Assembly: GCF_018704065.1 (NCBI RefSeq)
Contig: NZ_JAGUQP010000021.1
Location: forward strand, 1 to 52,036
DNA from: Desulfovulcanus ferrireducens
GTDB lineage: Bacteria; Desulfobacterota; Desulfovibrionia; Desulfovibrionales; Desulfonatronovibrionaceae
DNA: 52,036 nt
Direction: 5' to 3'
Below, piece by piece: positions 9,282-22,206 of this stretch. The notes under the pieces are model-generated. The model had not been told where the DNA came from. It made no database searches and saw only the letters and a list, made by a program, of their open reading frames with translations. The position numbers and the translations under genes are program-made. Position 1 is the first letter of the stretch, and every line of letters starts with the position of its first letter.

Positions 9282-10421
9282 GTGACTGTCAGTCAACGCA
9301 GAATGTACCTGTTTTTACTCGTACTCACAATTACCACTGCTGCTGGATTTCAGGGTTGGAGAACCCTGTTCAATAATTTTAGTGTGGAGGTGGTCGGGAT
9401 AAATGGTCAGCAGATGGGCATTTTACAAAGCATCCGGGAAATTCCAGGCTTTTTGGCTCTCCTGGTCATTTACTTGCTTTTTCTTATTAGTGAGCACAGG
9501 CTTGCTGCCCTTTCTGTCATTTTTTTGGGAGTGGGTGTTGGTTTGACCGGGCTTTTGCCTTCTTTTGCAGGACTTATTTTTACCACTTTGCTTATGTCTT
9601 TTGGGTTCCACTACTATGAAACCTTAAATCAATCCCTGACTCTGCAGTATTTCGACTACTCCACAGCTCCAATCGTATTGGGCAGGTTGCGTGCCGTATA
9701 TTCCGCCACCAATATTGCTATTGGCGTGGTCATTTTTATTTTGGCCAAGTTTTTAAATTATACGCAGATGTTTATCTGTATGGGTGGACTGGTGGTTGTT
9801 GGAGGACTCTGGGCCATAATACAGGATCCGAGTGATAAGAACCTTCCAGTGCAACATAAGAAAATGATTCTCAGGTCCAGGTATTGGCTTTTTTATGCAT
9901 TGACCTTTATGGCCGGTGCAAGAAGACAAATTTTTATGGCTTTTGCCGTATTTTTACTTGTTAAACGCTTTAACTTTACTGTACAGGAAGTTACGGTTTT
10001 GTTTATTATTAACAATGTACTCAATTACTTTGCCAGTCCTTTGATCGGTAAGGCCATCAATCGCTTTGGTGAGCGCAAGGTCCTGTCTCTGGAATACTTG
10101 GCTTTGATTTTTATTTTTTTGACCTACGCCTTTACAGAGAGTAAGTGGGTTGCCGGGATTATGTATATCCTGGATTTCATTTTTTTTAATTTTTCCATAG
10201 CTATTAAATCTTATTTTCAAAAAATTGCCCATCCAAAAGATATTGGCCCAAGCATGGCTGTTGGGTTCACCATTAATCATATTGTTGCGGTTATTGTTCC
10301 GGTAGTGGGTGGAATTTTGTGGATGACTGACTACCGGATTCCTTTTTTTATGGGGGCAGGCATGAGTATAGTTTCTTTGATTCTGGTGCAGTTTATAAAA
10401 AACGGCGCGATGGTTCCTTGA
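9282..10421 (+). CDS. Major facilitator superfamily transporter
   Basis: This is a polytopic permease with about twelve predicted helices (379 residues). Family character rests on the hydrophobic pattern, the cytoplasmic loop between the two halves (about residues 185-205) and the loop NRFGERKVL between helices of the second half. I chose GTG at 9282 (VTVSQRRM) because AAGGAG lies 6 bp upstream; a TTG at 9255 would put nine polar residues in front and has no ribosome site. The substrate cannot be inferred. It follows the YdcZ-type gene closely. Confidence 0.82.
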   Translation: MTVSQRRMYLFLLVLTITTAAGFQGWRTLFNNFSVEVVGINGQQMGILQSIREIPGFLALLVIYLLFLISEHRLAALSVIFLGVGVGLTGLLPSFAGLIFTTLLMSFGFHYYETLNQSLTLQYFDYSTAPIVLGRLRAVYSATNIAIGVVIFILAKFLNYTQMFICMGGLVVVGGLWAIIQDPSDKNLPVQHKKMILRSRYWLFYALTFMAGARRQIFMAFAVFLLVKRFNFTVQEVTVLFIINNVLNYFASPLIGKAINRFGERKVLSLEYLALIFIFLTYAFTESKWVAGIMYILDFIFFNFSIAIKSYFQKIAHPKDIGPSMAVGFTINHIVAVIVPVVGGILWMTDYRIPFFMGAGMSIVSLILVQFIKNGAMVP

Positions 10422-10575
10422 TGAGCTTGTTTGGTTGCGTAATTGAGCGTTAGAGTAGGTAAACTAACTGAGTTCAGTAAAGTTTATTATGTTTTTTTAT
10501 GTTTGAAAGATTGAACTGGTTCTTGGAGGGATACAAGATTTTGTCTCTCTATGAAAGAATAAGGGGAGGGTTGAA

Positions 10576-11835
10576 ATGAGTTTAAAAGAGAAGATCCTTG
10601 AATTGGCAAAACAGGCAAAACAGGCCAGCAGAAAACTGGCCACTGCTTCAGGCGCGCATAAAAATGCAGCTTTGTACGCATTGTCTGAATTATTAAAGGA
10701 GAAAGAACAGGAAATTATCCAGGCCAATGAATTAGATTTGTCCGCAGCTAAAGAAAGGGGCTTGGATCAGGCCCGGATAGATAGGTTGAAGCTTACTCCC
10801 AAGATTATTGCCGGCATGGCGCAAGCCTGTGTTGAGGTGGCTGCCATGTCTGATCCCGTAGGTGAGATTGAGGAAATGAAAAAAAGACCCAATGGCTTAA
10901 TGGTCGGACGGATGCGTATTCCGCTGGGAGTGGTGGCTATTATCTATGAATCCAGGCCTAATGTGACCATTGATGCTGCTATCTTATGTCTTAAAGCTGG
11001 TAATGCAGTGATTTTAAGGGGTGGTTCCGAGGCCTTTCATTCTAATCAGGTCCTTTCCCGCCTAATATCCCAGGCTTTAAAGCAGGCAGGACTGCCCGAA
11101 GAAGGTGTGGTTTTATTGCCCACGACAGATCGGGAAGCAGTTAAAATCATGCTCAAACTGGATGAGTTTATAGATGTGGTTATTCCGCGTGGAGGAGAAG
11201 GGCTTATCCGGGCGGTTGTCGAGCAGGCGACCATGCCTGTGCTCAAGCATTACAAAGGTGTTTGTCATATCTATGTGCACAAAGATGCAGATGTAAACGC
11301 TGCTCTGGATATTGTCTTTAATGCCAAGGTGCAGCGGCCGGGAGTGTGTAACGCCCTGGAATGTTTGCTGGTACATAAAGAAATCGCGGAAGAGTTTTTG
11401 CCTTTGGTTGCTCAGAAACTAGGTTCGGCAGGCGTCAAATTTCATGCTTGTCCGGTAGCCATGAGTCATTTTTCAGAAAATGTAGTCCCGGCTACGGAAG
11501 ATGATTGGGGCCAGGAGTACTTGTCTCTGGATCTGGCAGTGAAAGTGGTTAACTCGCAGGATGAAGCCCAGGAACATATTGCTCGCTATGGCTCAAATCA
11601 TTCTGAAGCCATTTTGACCAGAGATTATCAGCGGGCCTTGAAATTTATCCAGGAAGTGGATGCGTCTGCGGTTTTGGTTAATGCATCTACCAGGTTTAAT
11701 GATGGAGGACAGTTCGGCCTGGGAGCTGAAATTGGCATCTCCACGTCCAAGCTACATGCTTATGGTCCTATGGGCATTAAAGAATTAACCAGCACTAAAT
11801 TTGTGGTTTTTGGACAGGGACAAGTGCGAGAATAA
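10576..11835 (+). CDS. proA: Glutamate-5-semialdehyde dehydrogenase (gamma-glutamyl phosphate reductase)
   Basis: ProA reduces gamma-glutamyl phosphate to glutamate-5-semialdehyde with NADPH in proline synthesis. The 419-residue length is normal. The fold is aldehyde-dehydrogenase-like: IYESRPNVTIDAA (about 116-128), the LRGGSEAFHSN nucleotide-binding region (about 142-152), and the catalytic cysteine in RPGVCNALE (about 254-262). TRFNDGGQFGLGAEIGIS near the C-terminus is diagnostic. GGGGAGGG lies upstream of the ATG. proB is not adjacent. The potassium-channel gene begins 20 bp after the stop. Confidence 0.96.
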   Translation: MSLKEKILELAKQAKQASRKLATASGAHKNAALYALSELLKEKEQEIIQANELDLSAAKERGLDQARIDRLKLTPKIIAGMAQACVEVAAMSDPVGEIEEMKKRPNGLMVGRMRIPLGVVAIIYESRPNVTIDAAILCLKAGNAVILRGGSEAFHSNQVLSRLISQALKQAGLPEEGVVLLPTTDREAVKIMLKLDEFIDVVIPRGGEGLIRAVVEQATMPVLKHYKGVCHIYVHKDADVNAALDIVFNAKVQRPGVCNALECLLVHKEIAEEFLPLVAQKLGSAGVKFHACPVAMSHFSENVVPATEDDWGQEYLSLDLAVKVVNSQDEAQEHIARYGSNHSEAILTRDYQRALKFIQEVDASAVLVNASTRFNDGGQFGLGAEIGISTSKLHAYGPMGIKELTSTKFVVFGQGQVRE

Positions 11836-11855
11836 TGACAAGGTCCTAGTTTATT

Positions 11856-14917
<3,062 letters not shown>

Positions 14918-14995
14918 TTAGCTTCTAGTACTTGTGCTACAGCTCGATTAGATCGAGTATTAATAAACCGATAAAATTATAAAGGGGTAATGAAT

Positions 14996-15778
14996 ATGGG
15001 TACTCAAGTAATTGTTATGGGTGCAAAAGGGAGGATGGGAGCAACTATTGCTTCTCTGGCCCAAGAAGATAACGATTTTTGTTTAATGGGGGTTGTAGAA
15101 AAATCCGGGTATGAGGATGAACTGGAATATCTGGATTGTCCGGTGGTCACCGATCTTGGGGAACTTTTACCCAAATTTCCCCAGGCTGTAGTTATTGATT
15201 TTACCATACCGGAAGTAAGTCTGAATACAGCCAAGAAATGTCGAGAATTTAATACGGCTGCGGTTATTGGAACTACCGGTTTCACTCCTCAACAACTACG
15301 AGAGTTACACAGAATTGCCCAGAGCACTAGATTGCTCTGGGCCCCGAATATGAGCGTGGGAATAAATGTCTTACTTAAAATTTTGCCAGAGCTTGTGCGT
15401 CTATTAGGTGAAAAATATGATTTAGAGATCTCTGAAATTCATCACAAGTATAAAAAGGACGCTCCTTCTGGAACGGCATTGAAATTAGCTCAGGTTTTAG
15501 CTCAGGCCAGAGATTTGAAATTAGATGATGTGGGCAAGTTTTGCCGAGAAGGTATTATTGGAGAGCGGACTAAAGATGAGATAGGAGTGCAAACTTTGCG
15601 TGGGGGCGATGTCGTTGGTGATCATACGGTTTACTTTTTAGGCCCTGGCGAGCGGATTGAAGTTACCCATCGGGCTCATTCCAGAGAAACTTTTGCTCAG
15701 GGAGCACTGCGCGCCGCAGAGTGGCTTGCCAAACAGAGTTCCGGAAAGCTTTATTCTATGGCCGATGTGCTAATTTAA
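14996..15778 (+). CDS. dapB: 4-hydroxy-tetrahydrodipicolinate reductase
   Basis: DapB reduces hydroxy-tetrahydrodipicolinate with NAD(P)H in lysine and diaminopimelate synthesis. The protein is about 260 residues. It has the Rossmann loop GAKGRMG at the N-terminus, GTTGF, the catalytic EIHHKYKKDAPSGTAL (about 146-161), and the C-terminal DHTVYFLGPGERIEVTHRAHSRETFA signature split over two segments. Two starts are possible. ATG at 14990 lies only 2 bp after AAAGGGG, while ATG at 14996 has 8-bp spacing, so I prefer 14996. asd in this window feeds the same pathway but is not in the same operon. Confidence 0.94.
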   Translation: MGTQVIVMGAKGRMGATIASLAQEDNDFCLMGVVEKSGYEDELEYLDCPVVTDLGELLPKFPQAVVIDFTIPEVSLNTAKKCREFNTAAVIGTTGFTPQQLRELHRIAQSTRLLWAPNMSVGINVLLKILPELVRLLGEKYDLEISEIHHKYKKDAPSGTALKLAQVLAQARDLKLDDVGKFCREGIIGERTKDEIGVQTLRGGDVVGDHTVYFLGPGERIEVTHRAHSRETFAQGALRAAEWLAKQSSGKLYSMADVLI

Positions 15779-15910
15779 GTTTGTTGAGATGCGCATGAAA
15801 AAGTCACTTAACCCAATTTTTGAGATACAGGACATATGTGGTATTTAATTTTTTTTTCATGCGCATCATTTGGATTTTTTTGCTCTACACCCAATACCTT
15901 GAATTTTTTA

Positions 15911-16474
15911 ATGCACCACAAGGCTAAAAAACTTTTTTATTTTTTATTTTTTATTTGTTTCTTAGGCTTTGCTCCATTTGTAATGGCACAGAGTCTGGAA
16001 GTTTATAATTTGGTTTTAGATAACTCCAATGCAACTCTAAAAGTTAAATTTGACTTAAAAATTGAAGGCTTTGGGGCTATAAAAAGAGCCTTGGATGAAG
16101 GAGAAAGGTTGGGCCTTGTTTATACTGCTTCTGTTCATAAGCAAAGGAATTTTATTTGGGATAAATCATTGGTACACAGAAGTTTTTTAATTATCATGCA
16201 TAAAGATATGCTTAAGGGAGAGTATATAATCAATATTTCTGGACAAGATTTTAAATTTCCTAAATTTTCTCCTCAAAAGATAAACAATTTATTTCAGGAT
16301 ATAGAAATATCTCTCAGCCCCTGGTCTATAATTAAAAAAGGGCAGAATTATTCGTTGAAGGTAGAAGTAGCACTCAAAACTCTGGGAATTCCAGAGTGGA
16401 TAAAAAAGACGTTGTTTTTTTGGTCATGGGACTTGGTAGAACCGGAATATTTTGAAATGGAGTTCAGTTATTAA
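15911..16474 (+). CDS. DUF4390 exported protein, ntrYX-associated
   Basis: This protein belongs to the DUF4390 group that precedes NtrY-type kinases in many delta-proteobacteria; its function is not known. From the ATG at 15911 it has 187 residues with a clear signal peptide (basic MHHKAKK, hydrophobic core, then VMAQSL). The mature part is beta-rich, with ALDEGERLGLVYTASV and a C-terminal LFFWSWDLVEPEYFEMEF. The open frame begins at an ATG at 15836 (AGGA upstream), which would add 25 hydrophobic residues ahead of the signal peptide. I prefer 15911 because the signal peptide is then complete. ntrY follows 32 bp later. Confidence 0.75.
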   Translation: MHHKAKKLFYFLFFICFLGFAPFVMAQSLEVYNLVLDNSNATLKVKFDLKIEGFGAIKRALDEGERLGLVYTASVHKQRNFIWDKSLVHRSFLIIMHKDMLKGEYIINISGQDFKFPKFSPQKINNLFQDIEISLSPWSIIKKGQNYSLKVEVALKTLGIPEWIKKTLFFWSWDLVEPEYFEMEFSY

Positions 16475-16506
16475 GAATATCCAGCTATTTTTTTGTCTGG
16501 TTATCT

Positions 16507-18717
16507 TTGAAGGCAACAAAGGTCATGCCTTATAATTCTTCCATAAGCATCAATCCAAGTAGCGGTAGAGAGAAAAAAAGGCGACAGAGAGAAATCATTC
16601 TGGCGCTTCTTGGGATTGGCTTAATTGTCCTTTTAAGCTGGGTTGAACTCAAATTTTTTGGGGTCAACTCATATCTATTCCTGGCCTTCTTCAATCTCAA
16701 TCTTATCCTTCTACTACTAGTTCTTTTTCTGGTTGTACGAAATGTATTTAAGCTACTCATTGAGCGCAGGCGTAAAGTTTTAGGGGCCAAACTTCGGACC
16801 AGGCTGGTTCTGGTTTTTATCTCTCTCTCCATCATTCCTACCTTACTAATGTTTTTCATTGCGGTCAGGTTTGTCCAGACGTCAGTTGATTATTGGTTTA
16901 AGTCTCAGGTGGAAAATTCCATGCAACAGGCATTGGAAGTGGGGCAGGCCTTTTATAACTCAGCGAAAAAGAGGTTGGAAAAGACTACCCTGACAATGCT
17001 CACTGAGATCCGTAAGCGGGAGTTTTTGTGGGGTGGGAAGGGAATGGATAAATTTATACGGCAAAAAAGAGATGAGTATGGTCTAAGTTTAACCGGTGTC
17101 ATTAACAGTAAGCTGGATGAACAAAACTGGCATGCTCAGCCAGAATGGGTTAAAAATTGGAGTGAGATAAAAAAGAAAATTCCCTTTAAGGAACTTATGG
17201 ACAAGCCCAGGTATTGGACAGCTATTTGGCCTGGCACTCAAGGTGATCTGATTGTAGGCATTTTGCCTGTGGACAACGCCAAAACCGGTTTTCTGGTAGT
17301 AGGTGAAACACTAGATCAAGGATTACTTTTAAAACTTGATGGTATAGTTCGGGGAATTGAGGAGTATAAGCATTTAAAATCATTGAAGTATCCGCTTAAA
17401 GCTGCCTTGTATACCATCTTGGGGATCATGACCCTGCTCATCATTCTGGGGTCTATCTGGTTTGGCTTTAAGCTGGCTAGGGAAATTTCAGCCCCTGTTC
17501 AGGCCTTGGCAGCCGGGACCCAGCGTATAGCCAGGGGAGATCTCAGTGTTCGTCTGGAAGACCACTCTGATGATGAGCTTGGACTATTGGTTCGCTCATT
17601 TAATAATATGGCCAGAGACCTGGAGAAAAGCCAGGAAAGTTTGACCAGGGCCAATCTTCGTCTGGCTCAGCAAAATATAGAGTTAGAGGCCCGAGGTCGG
17701 TATATGCAGGCAGTATTAGATAATATTACAGCTGGGGTGATTTCTCTGGACAGGCAGGGGCGGGTTAGTACGATTAACAAGGCGGCAGAATTTATCTTAG
17801 GCATCGATAGTAAAAAAATTATTGGACGGTCTCCTTTGGAGTTAGTCCGGGGAGAATATGGCCAGATGATCCGCGATGTTTTTGAGCAGTTGTCTAATCT
17901 TCCTGGCTCGCAGTGGCAAAGACAGGTAGATGTAGAGATTGGAGGAAGAGTGGTTAAATTGCTGGTCAATGCCGTTCTATTGCGTACTGAAGGTAAGAAG
18001 TCAGGGATTGTGGCGGTTTTTGAAGATATTACAGAACTGGAAAAGATGCAGAGGTTAGCCGCCTGGAAGGAGGTAGCGCGCAGAATTGCCCATGAAATAA
18101 AAAATCCTTTAACCCCGATAAAATTATCTGCCCAGAGACTGGAGAAAAGATTTTCTTCTCAGATCGAGGACCAGGTTTTTACCCAATGCACCAGGCTTAT
18201 TATTAGGCAAGTAGAGCATTTGCAGGCCTTGGTTCAGGAATTTTCTGGCTTTGCCAAATTACCTGAAATTCATCCAAGACTGGATTATCTGGCTCCATTA
18301 CTAGAAGAGTTGATCAAAGATTTTGAGCACAGCTACCGCCATATCAAGTGGGAACTTACGTTTTTATCTGAGATCCCAAAATTTAAGTTTGATCGCGAGG
18401 CCATAAAAAGAGTGTTTATGAACTTGTTGCTCAATGCCGCCGAAGTGCTAGTCAATGAAGAAGCCCCCCACATCCAGGTTCGAGCCATTTATGATAAACC
18501 TTTACAACGAGTGAATATCGAGGTTGCTGACAATGGACCCGGGTTTACTCCTGAAGAGAGGAGCAGAATGTTTGAACCCTATTATTCGCGCAAAAAAGGG
18601 GGAACTGGATTGGGTCTGACCATAGTCAAGTCTATTGTCACTGACCACCATGGTTATGTACGGGTTAAACCCAATAAGCCCAAAGGCAGTGTTTTTGTGG
18701 TGGAGTTGCCCGTGTGA
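16507..18717 (+). CDS. ntrY: NtrY-type sensor histidine kinase
   Basis: This is a membrane sensor kinase of 736 residues that would phosphorylate the NtrX regulator encoded next. Order: hydrophobic segments near 28-75 and 98-122, a periplasmic region to about 298, a helix near 300-322, HAMP (about 323-378), PAS (about 395-505), HisKA with the phospho-accepting histidine in RRIAHEIKNPLTP, and HATPase with DNGPGFT and GGTGLGL boxes. This is the NtrY layout, with several N-terminal helices. The family responds to nitrogen or redox state. The start is TTG at 16507; an ATG at 16525 is an alternative, and neither has a strong ribosome site. ntrX begins 26 bp after the stop. Confidence 0.9.
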   Translation: MKATKVMPYNSSISINPSSGREKKRRQREIILALLGIGLIVLLSWVELKFFGVNSYLFLAFFNLNLILLLLVLFLVVRNVFKLLIERRRKVLGAKLRTRLVLVFISLSIIPTLLMFFIAVRFVQTSVDYWFKSQVENSMQQALEVGQAFYNSAKKRLEKTTLTMLTEIRKREFLWGGKGMDKFIRQKRDEYGLSLTGVINSKLDEQNWHAQPEWVKNWSEIKKKIPFKELMDKPRYWTAIWPGTQGDLIVGILPVDNAKTGFLVVGETLDQGLLLKLDGIVRGIEEYKHLKSLKYPLKAALYTILGIMTLLIILGSIWFGFKLAREISAPVQALAAGTQRIARGDLSVRLEDHSDDELGLLVRSFNNMARDLEKSQESLTRANLRLAQQNIELEARGRYMQAVLDNITAGVISLDRQGRVSTINKAAEFILGIDSKKIIGRSPLELVRGEYGQMIRDVFEQLSNLPGSQWQRQVDVEIGGRVVKLLVNAVLLRTEGKKSGIVAVFEDITELEKMQRLAAWKEVARRIAHEIKNPLTPIKLSAQRLEKRFSSQIEDQVFTQCTRLIIRQVEHLQALVQEFSGFAKLPEIHPRLDYLAPLLEELIKDFEHSYRHIKWELTFLSEIPKFKFDREAIKRVFMNLLLNAAEVLVNEEAPHIQVRAIYDKPLQRVNIEVADNGPGFTPEERSRMFEPYYSRKKGGTGLGLTIVKSIVTDHHGYVRVKPNKPKGSVFVVELPV

Positions 18718-18743
18718 GGTGAGTTAGTGGGAGAGCGAGGCTT

Positions 18744-20120
18744 ATGAGTGAAAAAATTTTTATTATAGACGACGAGCAAGGTATCCGCGTATCAATGCGT
18801 GGGATTCTAGAGGACGAAGGATATGAAGTCCTGGAGGCAGAAAGTGGTGAGCAAGGGCTAGAACAGATTAATGAAGAAACTGATCTTGTTTTTTTGGATA
18901 TCTGGCTGCCAGGAATTGATGGCATTGAGGTTCTGGAAAAGTTAAACCAGTTGTATCCTGATCTACCTGTTGTTATGATTTCCGGCCATGGTAATATAGA
19001 GACGGCTGTTAAAGCCATCAAAAAAGGAGCTTTTGATTTTATAGAAAAGCCCTTGTCTCTGGAAAAGGTACTCATTACTGCGCAAAAGGCCTTACAGTTT
19101 GCCAGGCTGCGACAGGAAAACAGAGAGCTTAAACTGCGGGTTAGAAACCATAGAGTACATGAAATTTCAGGCAGGTCCAGGGTTATTCAAGAGCTTCGTC
19201 AGGTAATCAAGCAGGTGGCTCCGACTGATGCCTGGGTTTTAATTACCGGAGAAAACGGAACCGGAAAGGAAATAGTAGCCAGGTCTATTCATCGTCAGAG
19301 TAAAAGAGCTAGCCAGCCTTTAATTGCTGTCAATTGTGCGGCTATTCCTGAAGAACTTATAGAATCTGAACTTTTTGGACATGAAAAAGGGGCTTTTACC
19401 GGGGCACAAAGCGCAAAAAAAGGAAAATTTGAGCTGGCTCATAAAGGGACATTGTTCCTGGATGAAATAGGCGACATGAGCTTAAAGACTCAGGCCAAGA
19501 TTTTGCGTATCTTGCAGGAACAGTGCTTTGAACGTATCGGTGGAAGTAAAACCATTCAAGTGGATGTGCGGGTCATTGCGGCCACTAATAAAGATTTGCT
19601 TAAAGAAATAGAAGAAGGGAATTTTCGCGAAGACCTGTATTATCGCCTGAAAGTGTTTCCTCTGGAGGTGCCTCCCTTAAGAGAGCGGCAGGAAGATATA
19701 CCTGTTTTGCTGGAAGAATTTATTGCCCAGTTAAGTCAGGAGCATAATTTCAAGTCTCTCAAATTTACCGAAGAGGCCATTGAAGTTTTAAAAAGTTATC
19801 CCTGGCCGGGAAATGTGCGCGAGCTGAAGAACTTTGTTGAGCGGTTGTTTATCCTCTATCCGGGGCAGGAAGTAGATGTGGGCAAGCTACCTTCAGAAAT
19901 AAAAAATAAACCCGCATCAAGGAGTAAGATGGATCTATTTCCTGAGCTAAGTCACATACCAAATAATTTTAAGCAGGCCAGGTCTTGTTTTGAAGCCTGG
20001 TTTTTGGAAAACAAATTAAAAGAATACGGCGGTAATGTGAGTAAACTGGCTCAGGCTATTGGCCTGGAAAGGAGTTATTTATACCGGAAGCTTAAGGCAT
20101 ATAATCTGGGAGAGATGTAG
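18744..20120 (+). CDS. ntrX: NtrX-type sigma-54-dependent response regulator
   Basis: This NtrC-family activator has 458 residues. The receiver domain (about 4-115) carries the phospho-acceptor D52 in FLDIWLPG. The AAA+ domain (about 145-375) has Walker A GENGTGKE, the sigma-54-contacting loop GAFTGA intact, Walker B GTLFLDEIGDM, and the GNVRELKN sensor. A Fis-type helix-turn-helix closes the protein (about 415-455, YGGNVSKLAQAIGLERSYLYRKLK). It is paired with ntrY and is a candidate activator of the consensus sigma-54 promoter ahead of amtB at 46350. Confidence 0.93.
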   Translation: MSEKIFIIDDEQGIRVSMRGILEDEGYEVLEAESGEQGLEQINEETDLVFLDIWLPGIDGIEVLEKLNQLYPDLPVVMISGHGNIETAVKAIKKGAFDFIEKPLSLEKVLITAQKALQFARLRQENRELKLRVRNHRVHEISGRSRVIQELRQVIKQVAPTDAWVLITGENGTGKEIVARSIHRQSKRASQPLIAVNCAAIPEELIESELFGHEKGAFTGAQSAKKGKFELAHKGTLFLDEIGDMSLKTQAKILRILQEQCFERIGGSKTIQVDVRVIAATNKDLLKEIEEGNFREDLYYRLKVFPLEVPPLRERQEDIPVLLEEFIAQLSQEHNFKSLKFTEEAIEVLKSYPWPGNVRELKNFVERLFILYPGQEVDVGKLPSEIKNKPASRSKMDLFPELSHIPNNFKQARSCFEAWFLENKLKEYGGNVSKLAQAIGLERSYLYRKLKAYNLGEM

Positions 20121-20222
20121 GGTTTATTGAGTTTGACAAGTACGTTGAAAACTTTAGCGGTCGTCAAAAAAAAAAAATGGTGTTTGTATCAGTGCTCTTC
20201 TGCATGCGATGAGAGGTTCAAA

Positions 20223-21812
20223 TTGAGTTTTAAATTAGAGCTAATTTTTAGGGATCGTGTTGGAATTGTAGCCGATATTTCCTCCTTGATCGCAGAGCAC
20301 GAGTTTAACATCGTCTCCATGGAAGTTCAGAGAAAAGACGACAAGGCCTATGTATATGTCAAAACTGAAAACGGTACTCATGCATCCAGAAAAGAAGAAA
20401 TTTTCGAAATACTCGGAAGAATATCAGATCTTATTGAAATCAGATTTATCGAAACTCTCCCTCAGGAAGACAGAGAAAACAGGTTTCGCGTTGTTCTGGA
20501 TAACATCAGCGACGGGGTGATCTCCATTGGAAGAGATGGGAAAATTACCACCATTAACAAAGTGGCCAAGGATGTCTTGAACTGCCAAGGCAATCAGTTG
20601 GTTGGCCGAAGTATAGAAACCTTGAACCTGCCGGATTATAGTATCCTGAGATGCCTGGAGGGGAAGACATATACCAATGTCAAAAAGAACCTAATCACCA
20701 AGACGGGAAGGTATCAATATTTTGCTACGGGTCGACCTATCTGGGATTCATCCGGTCGCATTATTGGAGCCGTTGAAATTGCAAAGGATATGCAGGAAAT
20801 AAAATCTTTGGCAAAATCTATTTCCGAGCCGACCCGGATTAGCTTCAGCGATATTATCGGGCAGCATCCTACAATTACCGCAGCCATTTCCTTTGCCCAA
20901 AAGATCGCCAGTACGGATTCGATCGTTTTGATCCGGGGAGCCAGCGGCACAGGTAAAGAGTTGTTTGCCCGTGCAATTCATACCGAAAGTGGCAGGAAAG
21001 GTCCGTTTGTTCCCATCAACTGTGCGGCTTTTCCAGAGCAGCTTCTGGAAAGTGAATTGTTCGGGTATGTCGGGGGAGCATTTACCGGAGGTAGAAAGGA
21101 AGGCAAACCAGGTCTTTTTGAAATTGCAAAGGACGGCACCGTTTTTCTCGATGAGATCGCAGAGATGCCGCTTAGTGCTCAGGCAAAGATTTTAAGACTT
21201 ATACACGATAAGCGTGTCCGAAGAATCGGCGGTATCGAGGAAGTACCCGTTAACACTCGTATTATCACAGCCACCAATCGAAATTTAGAACAGTTGGTGG
21301 AGGCAAAATTGTTTCGGCAAGATCTGTATTACAGAATTAATGTGCTGCCGATCCATATCCCGCCTTTGGCAGAAAGAATTGAAGATATTCCAATCCTGGT
21401 TGAACACTTTCTTTTTCAGCTCGCTTCCAAACTCGGTAAAAAGGTTCAATCCATAACTAAAGAAGCCCTGAATAAATTATGCCTCCACAGCTGGCCAGGC
21501 AATGTAAGGGAACTGAAAAATGTCGTTGAGAGGGCGGCAATCCTGAGTGATGGAGACAAGATCGACGTCGATTGTATTTTATTCAGTTACGAAATCGGCA
21601 AAAACATGAAAGGAGGGCTGAATCAGGCCCACCATAAAGGGACAAGGAGCCGGTCGTTAAAAACCGCGCTCGCTGAATACGAGAAAACTATTATCCTCGA
21701 AACACTTGAAAAATCCAGCAGCATACGTAAAGCAGCTCAGGCCCTCGGGATATCACACACCGCTTTGCTGAATAAAATAAAAAAATACCAAATCGAAATG
21801 GCAACAAAATGA
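20223..21812 (+). CDS. TyrR-like regulator: ACT-PAS-AAA+(sigma-54)-Fis
   Basis: This is a transcription regulator of about 529 residues with an amino-acid-sensing ACT domain (LELIFRDRVGIVADISS), a PAS domain (about 95-195), an AAA+ domain (Walker A GASGTGKE, Walker B GTVFLDEIAEM) and a Fis-type C-terminus (IRKAAQALGISHTALLNKIKK). The layout matches TyrR. The loop that touches sigma-54 reads GAFTGG, not GAFTGA. The open frame begins at TTG 20127, but the first 32 codons are low-complexity. I prefer TTG at 20223, 6 bp after GAGAGG and just before the ACT domain. It precedes ald and probably controls it in response to alanine or a related amino acid. Base usage looks more GC-rich than in ntrYX. 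Confidence 0.85.
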   Translation: MSFKLELIFRDRVGIVADISSLIAEHEFNIVSMEVQRKDDKAYVYVKTENGTHASRKEEIFEILGRISDLIEIRFIETLPQEDRENRFRVVLDNISDGVISIGRDGKITTINKVAKDVLNCQGNQLVGRSIETLNLPDYSILRCLEGKTYTNVKKNLITKTGRYQYFATGRPIWDSSGRIIGAVEIAKDMQEIKSLAKSISEPTRISFSDIIGQHPTITAAISFAQKIASTDSIVLIRGASGTGKELFARAIHTESGRKGPFVPINCAAFPEQLLESELFGYVGGAFTGGRKEGKPGLFEIAKDGTVFLDEIAEMPLSAQAKILRLIHDKRVRRIGGIEEVPVNTRIITATNRNLEQLVEAKLFRQDLYYRINVLPIHIPPLAERIEDIPILVEHFLFQLASKLGKKVQSITKEALNKLCLHSWPGNVRELKNVVERAAILSDGDKIDVDCILFSYEIGKNMKGGLNQAHHKGTRSRSLKTALAEYEKTIILETLEKSSSIRKAAQALGISHTALLNKIKKYQIEMATK

Positions 21813-22206
21813 ACCACTGGAAACAAATTCAACCAAAGTGGTTAATGTAGTGTTTCAAATAAGATAGAGTCTTAAAGAGTTGTTTTTGGAATAAATTGTT
21901 GCCATCATCGATTATTTTCGCCGGTACCCACCTTTCAATCTAATGGCACAATCGGATTGCATTTTTGATTTTTATACCCAATGTTTTTTTTGTAACTTGT
22001 TGAAATTTATAGACATATTCTTTTTTTTAGAAACTCTCTTTTTCAAGTAAATCCGATTCATAATCTCTCCTGAAACCCAATTTTTCCCTCTTTCAAAGAG
22101 GTGGCAAACATTTTGCTGAAACAATAGATACAGCAGCATTTGAGTTTGTCTGGCCCTGAAAAATTTCAAATCCATCTAATTTCATAACCCAAGGAGAGAG
22201 TAAATA
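21813..22206 (+). other. Intergenic leader before ald
   Basis: This is AT-rich non-coding DNA. A 7-bp dyad, AACCACT / AGTGGTT (21812-21843), overlaps the regulator's stop codon and could be a weak terminator. A TGGCAC...TTGC pair near 21944-21960 resembles a sigma-54 promoter but the spacing is 2 bp too long. No gene is seen. GGAGAGAG lies before the ald ATG. Confidence 0.5.

Noticed and set aside
20127-20222. TTG at 20127 as the start of the TyrR-like regulator
   Set aside because: The added 32 residues are low-complexity and lie before the conserved ACT start; TTG at 20223 has a ribosome site.
21943-21960. TGGCAC...TTGC upstream of ald resembling a sigma-54 promoter
   Set aside because: There are 12 bp between GG and GC, where 10 are required.
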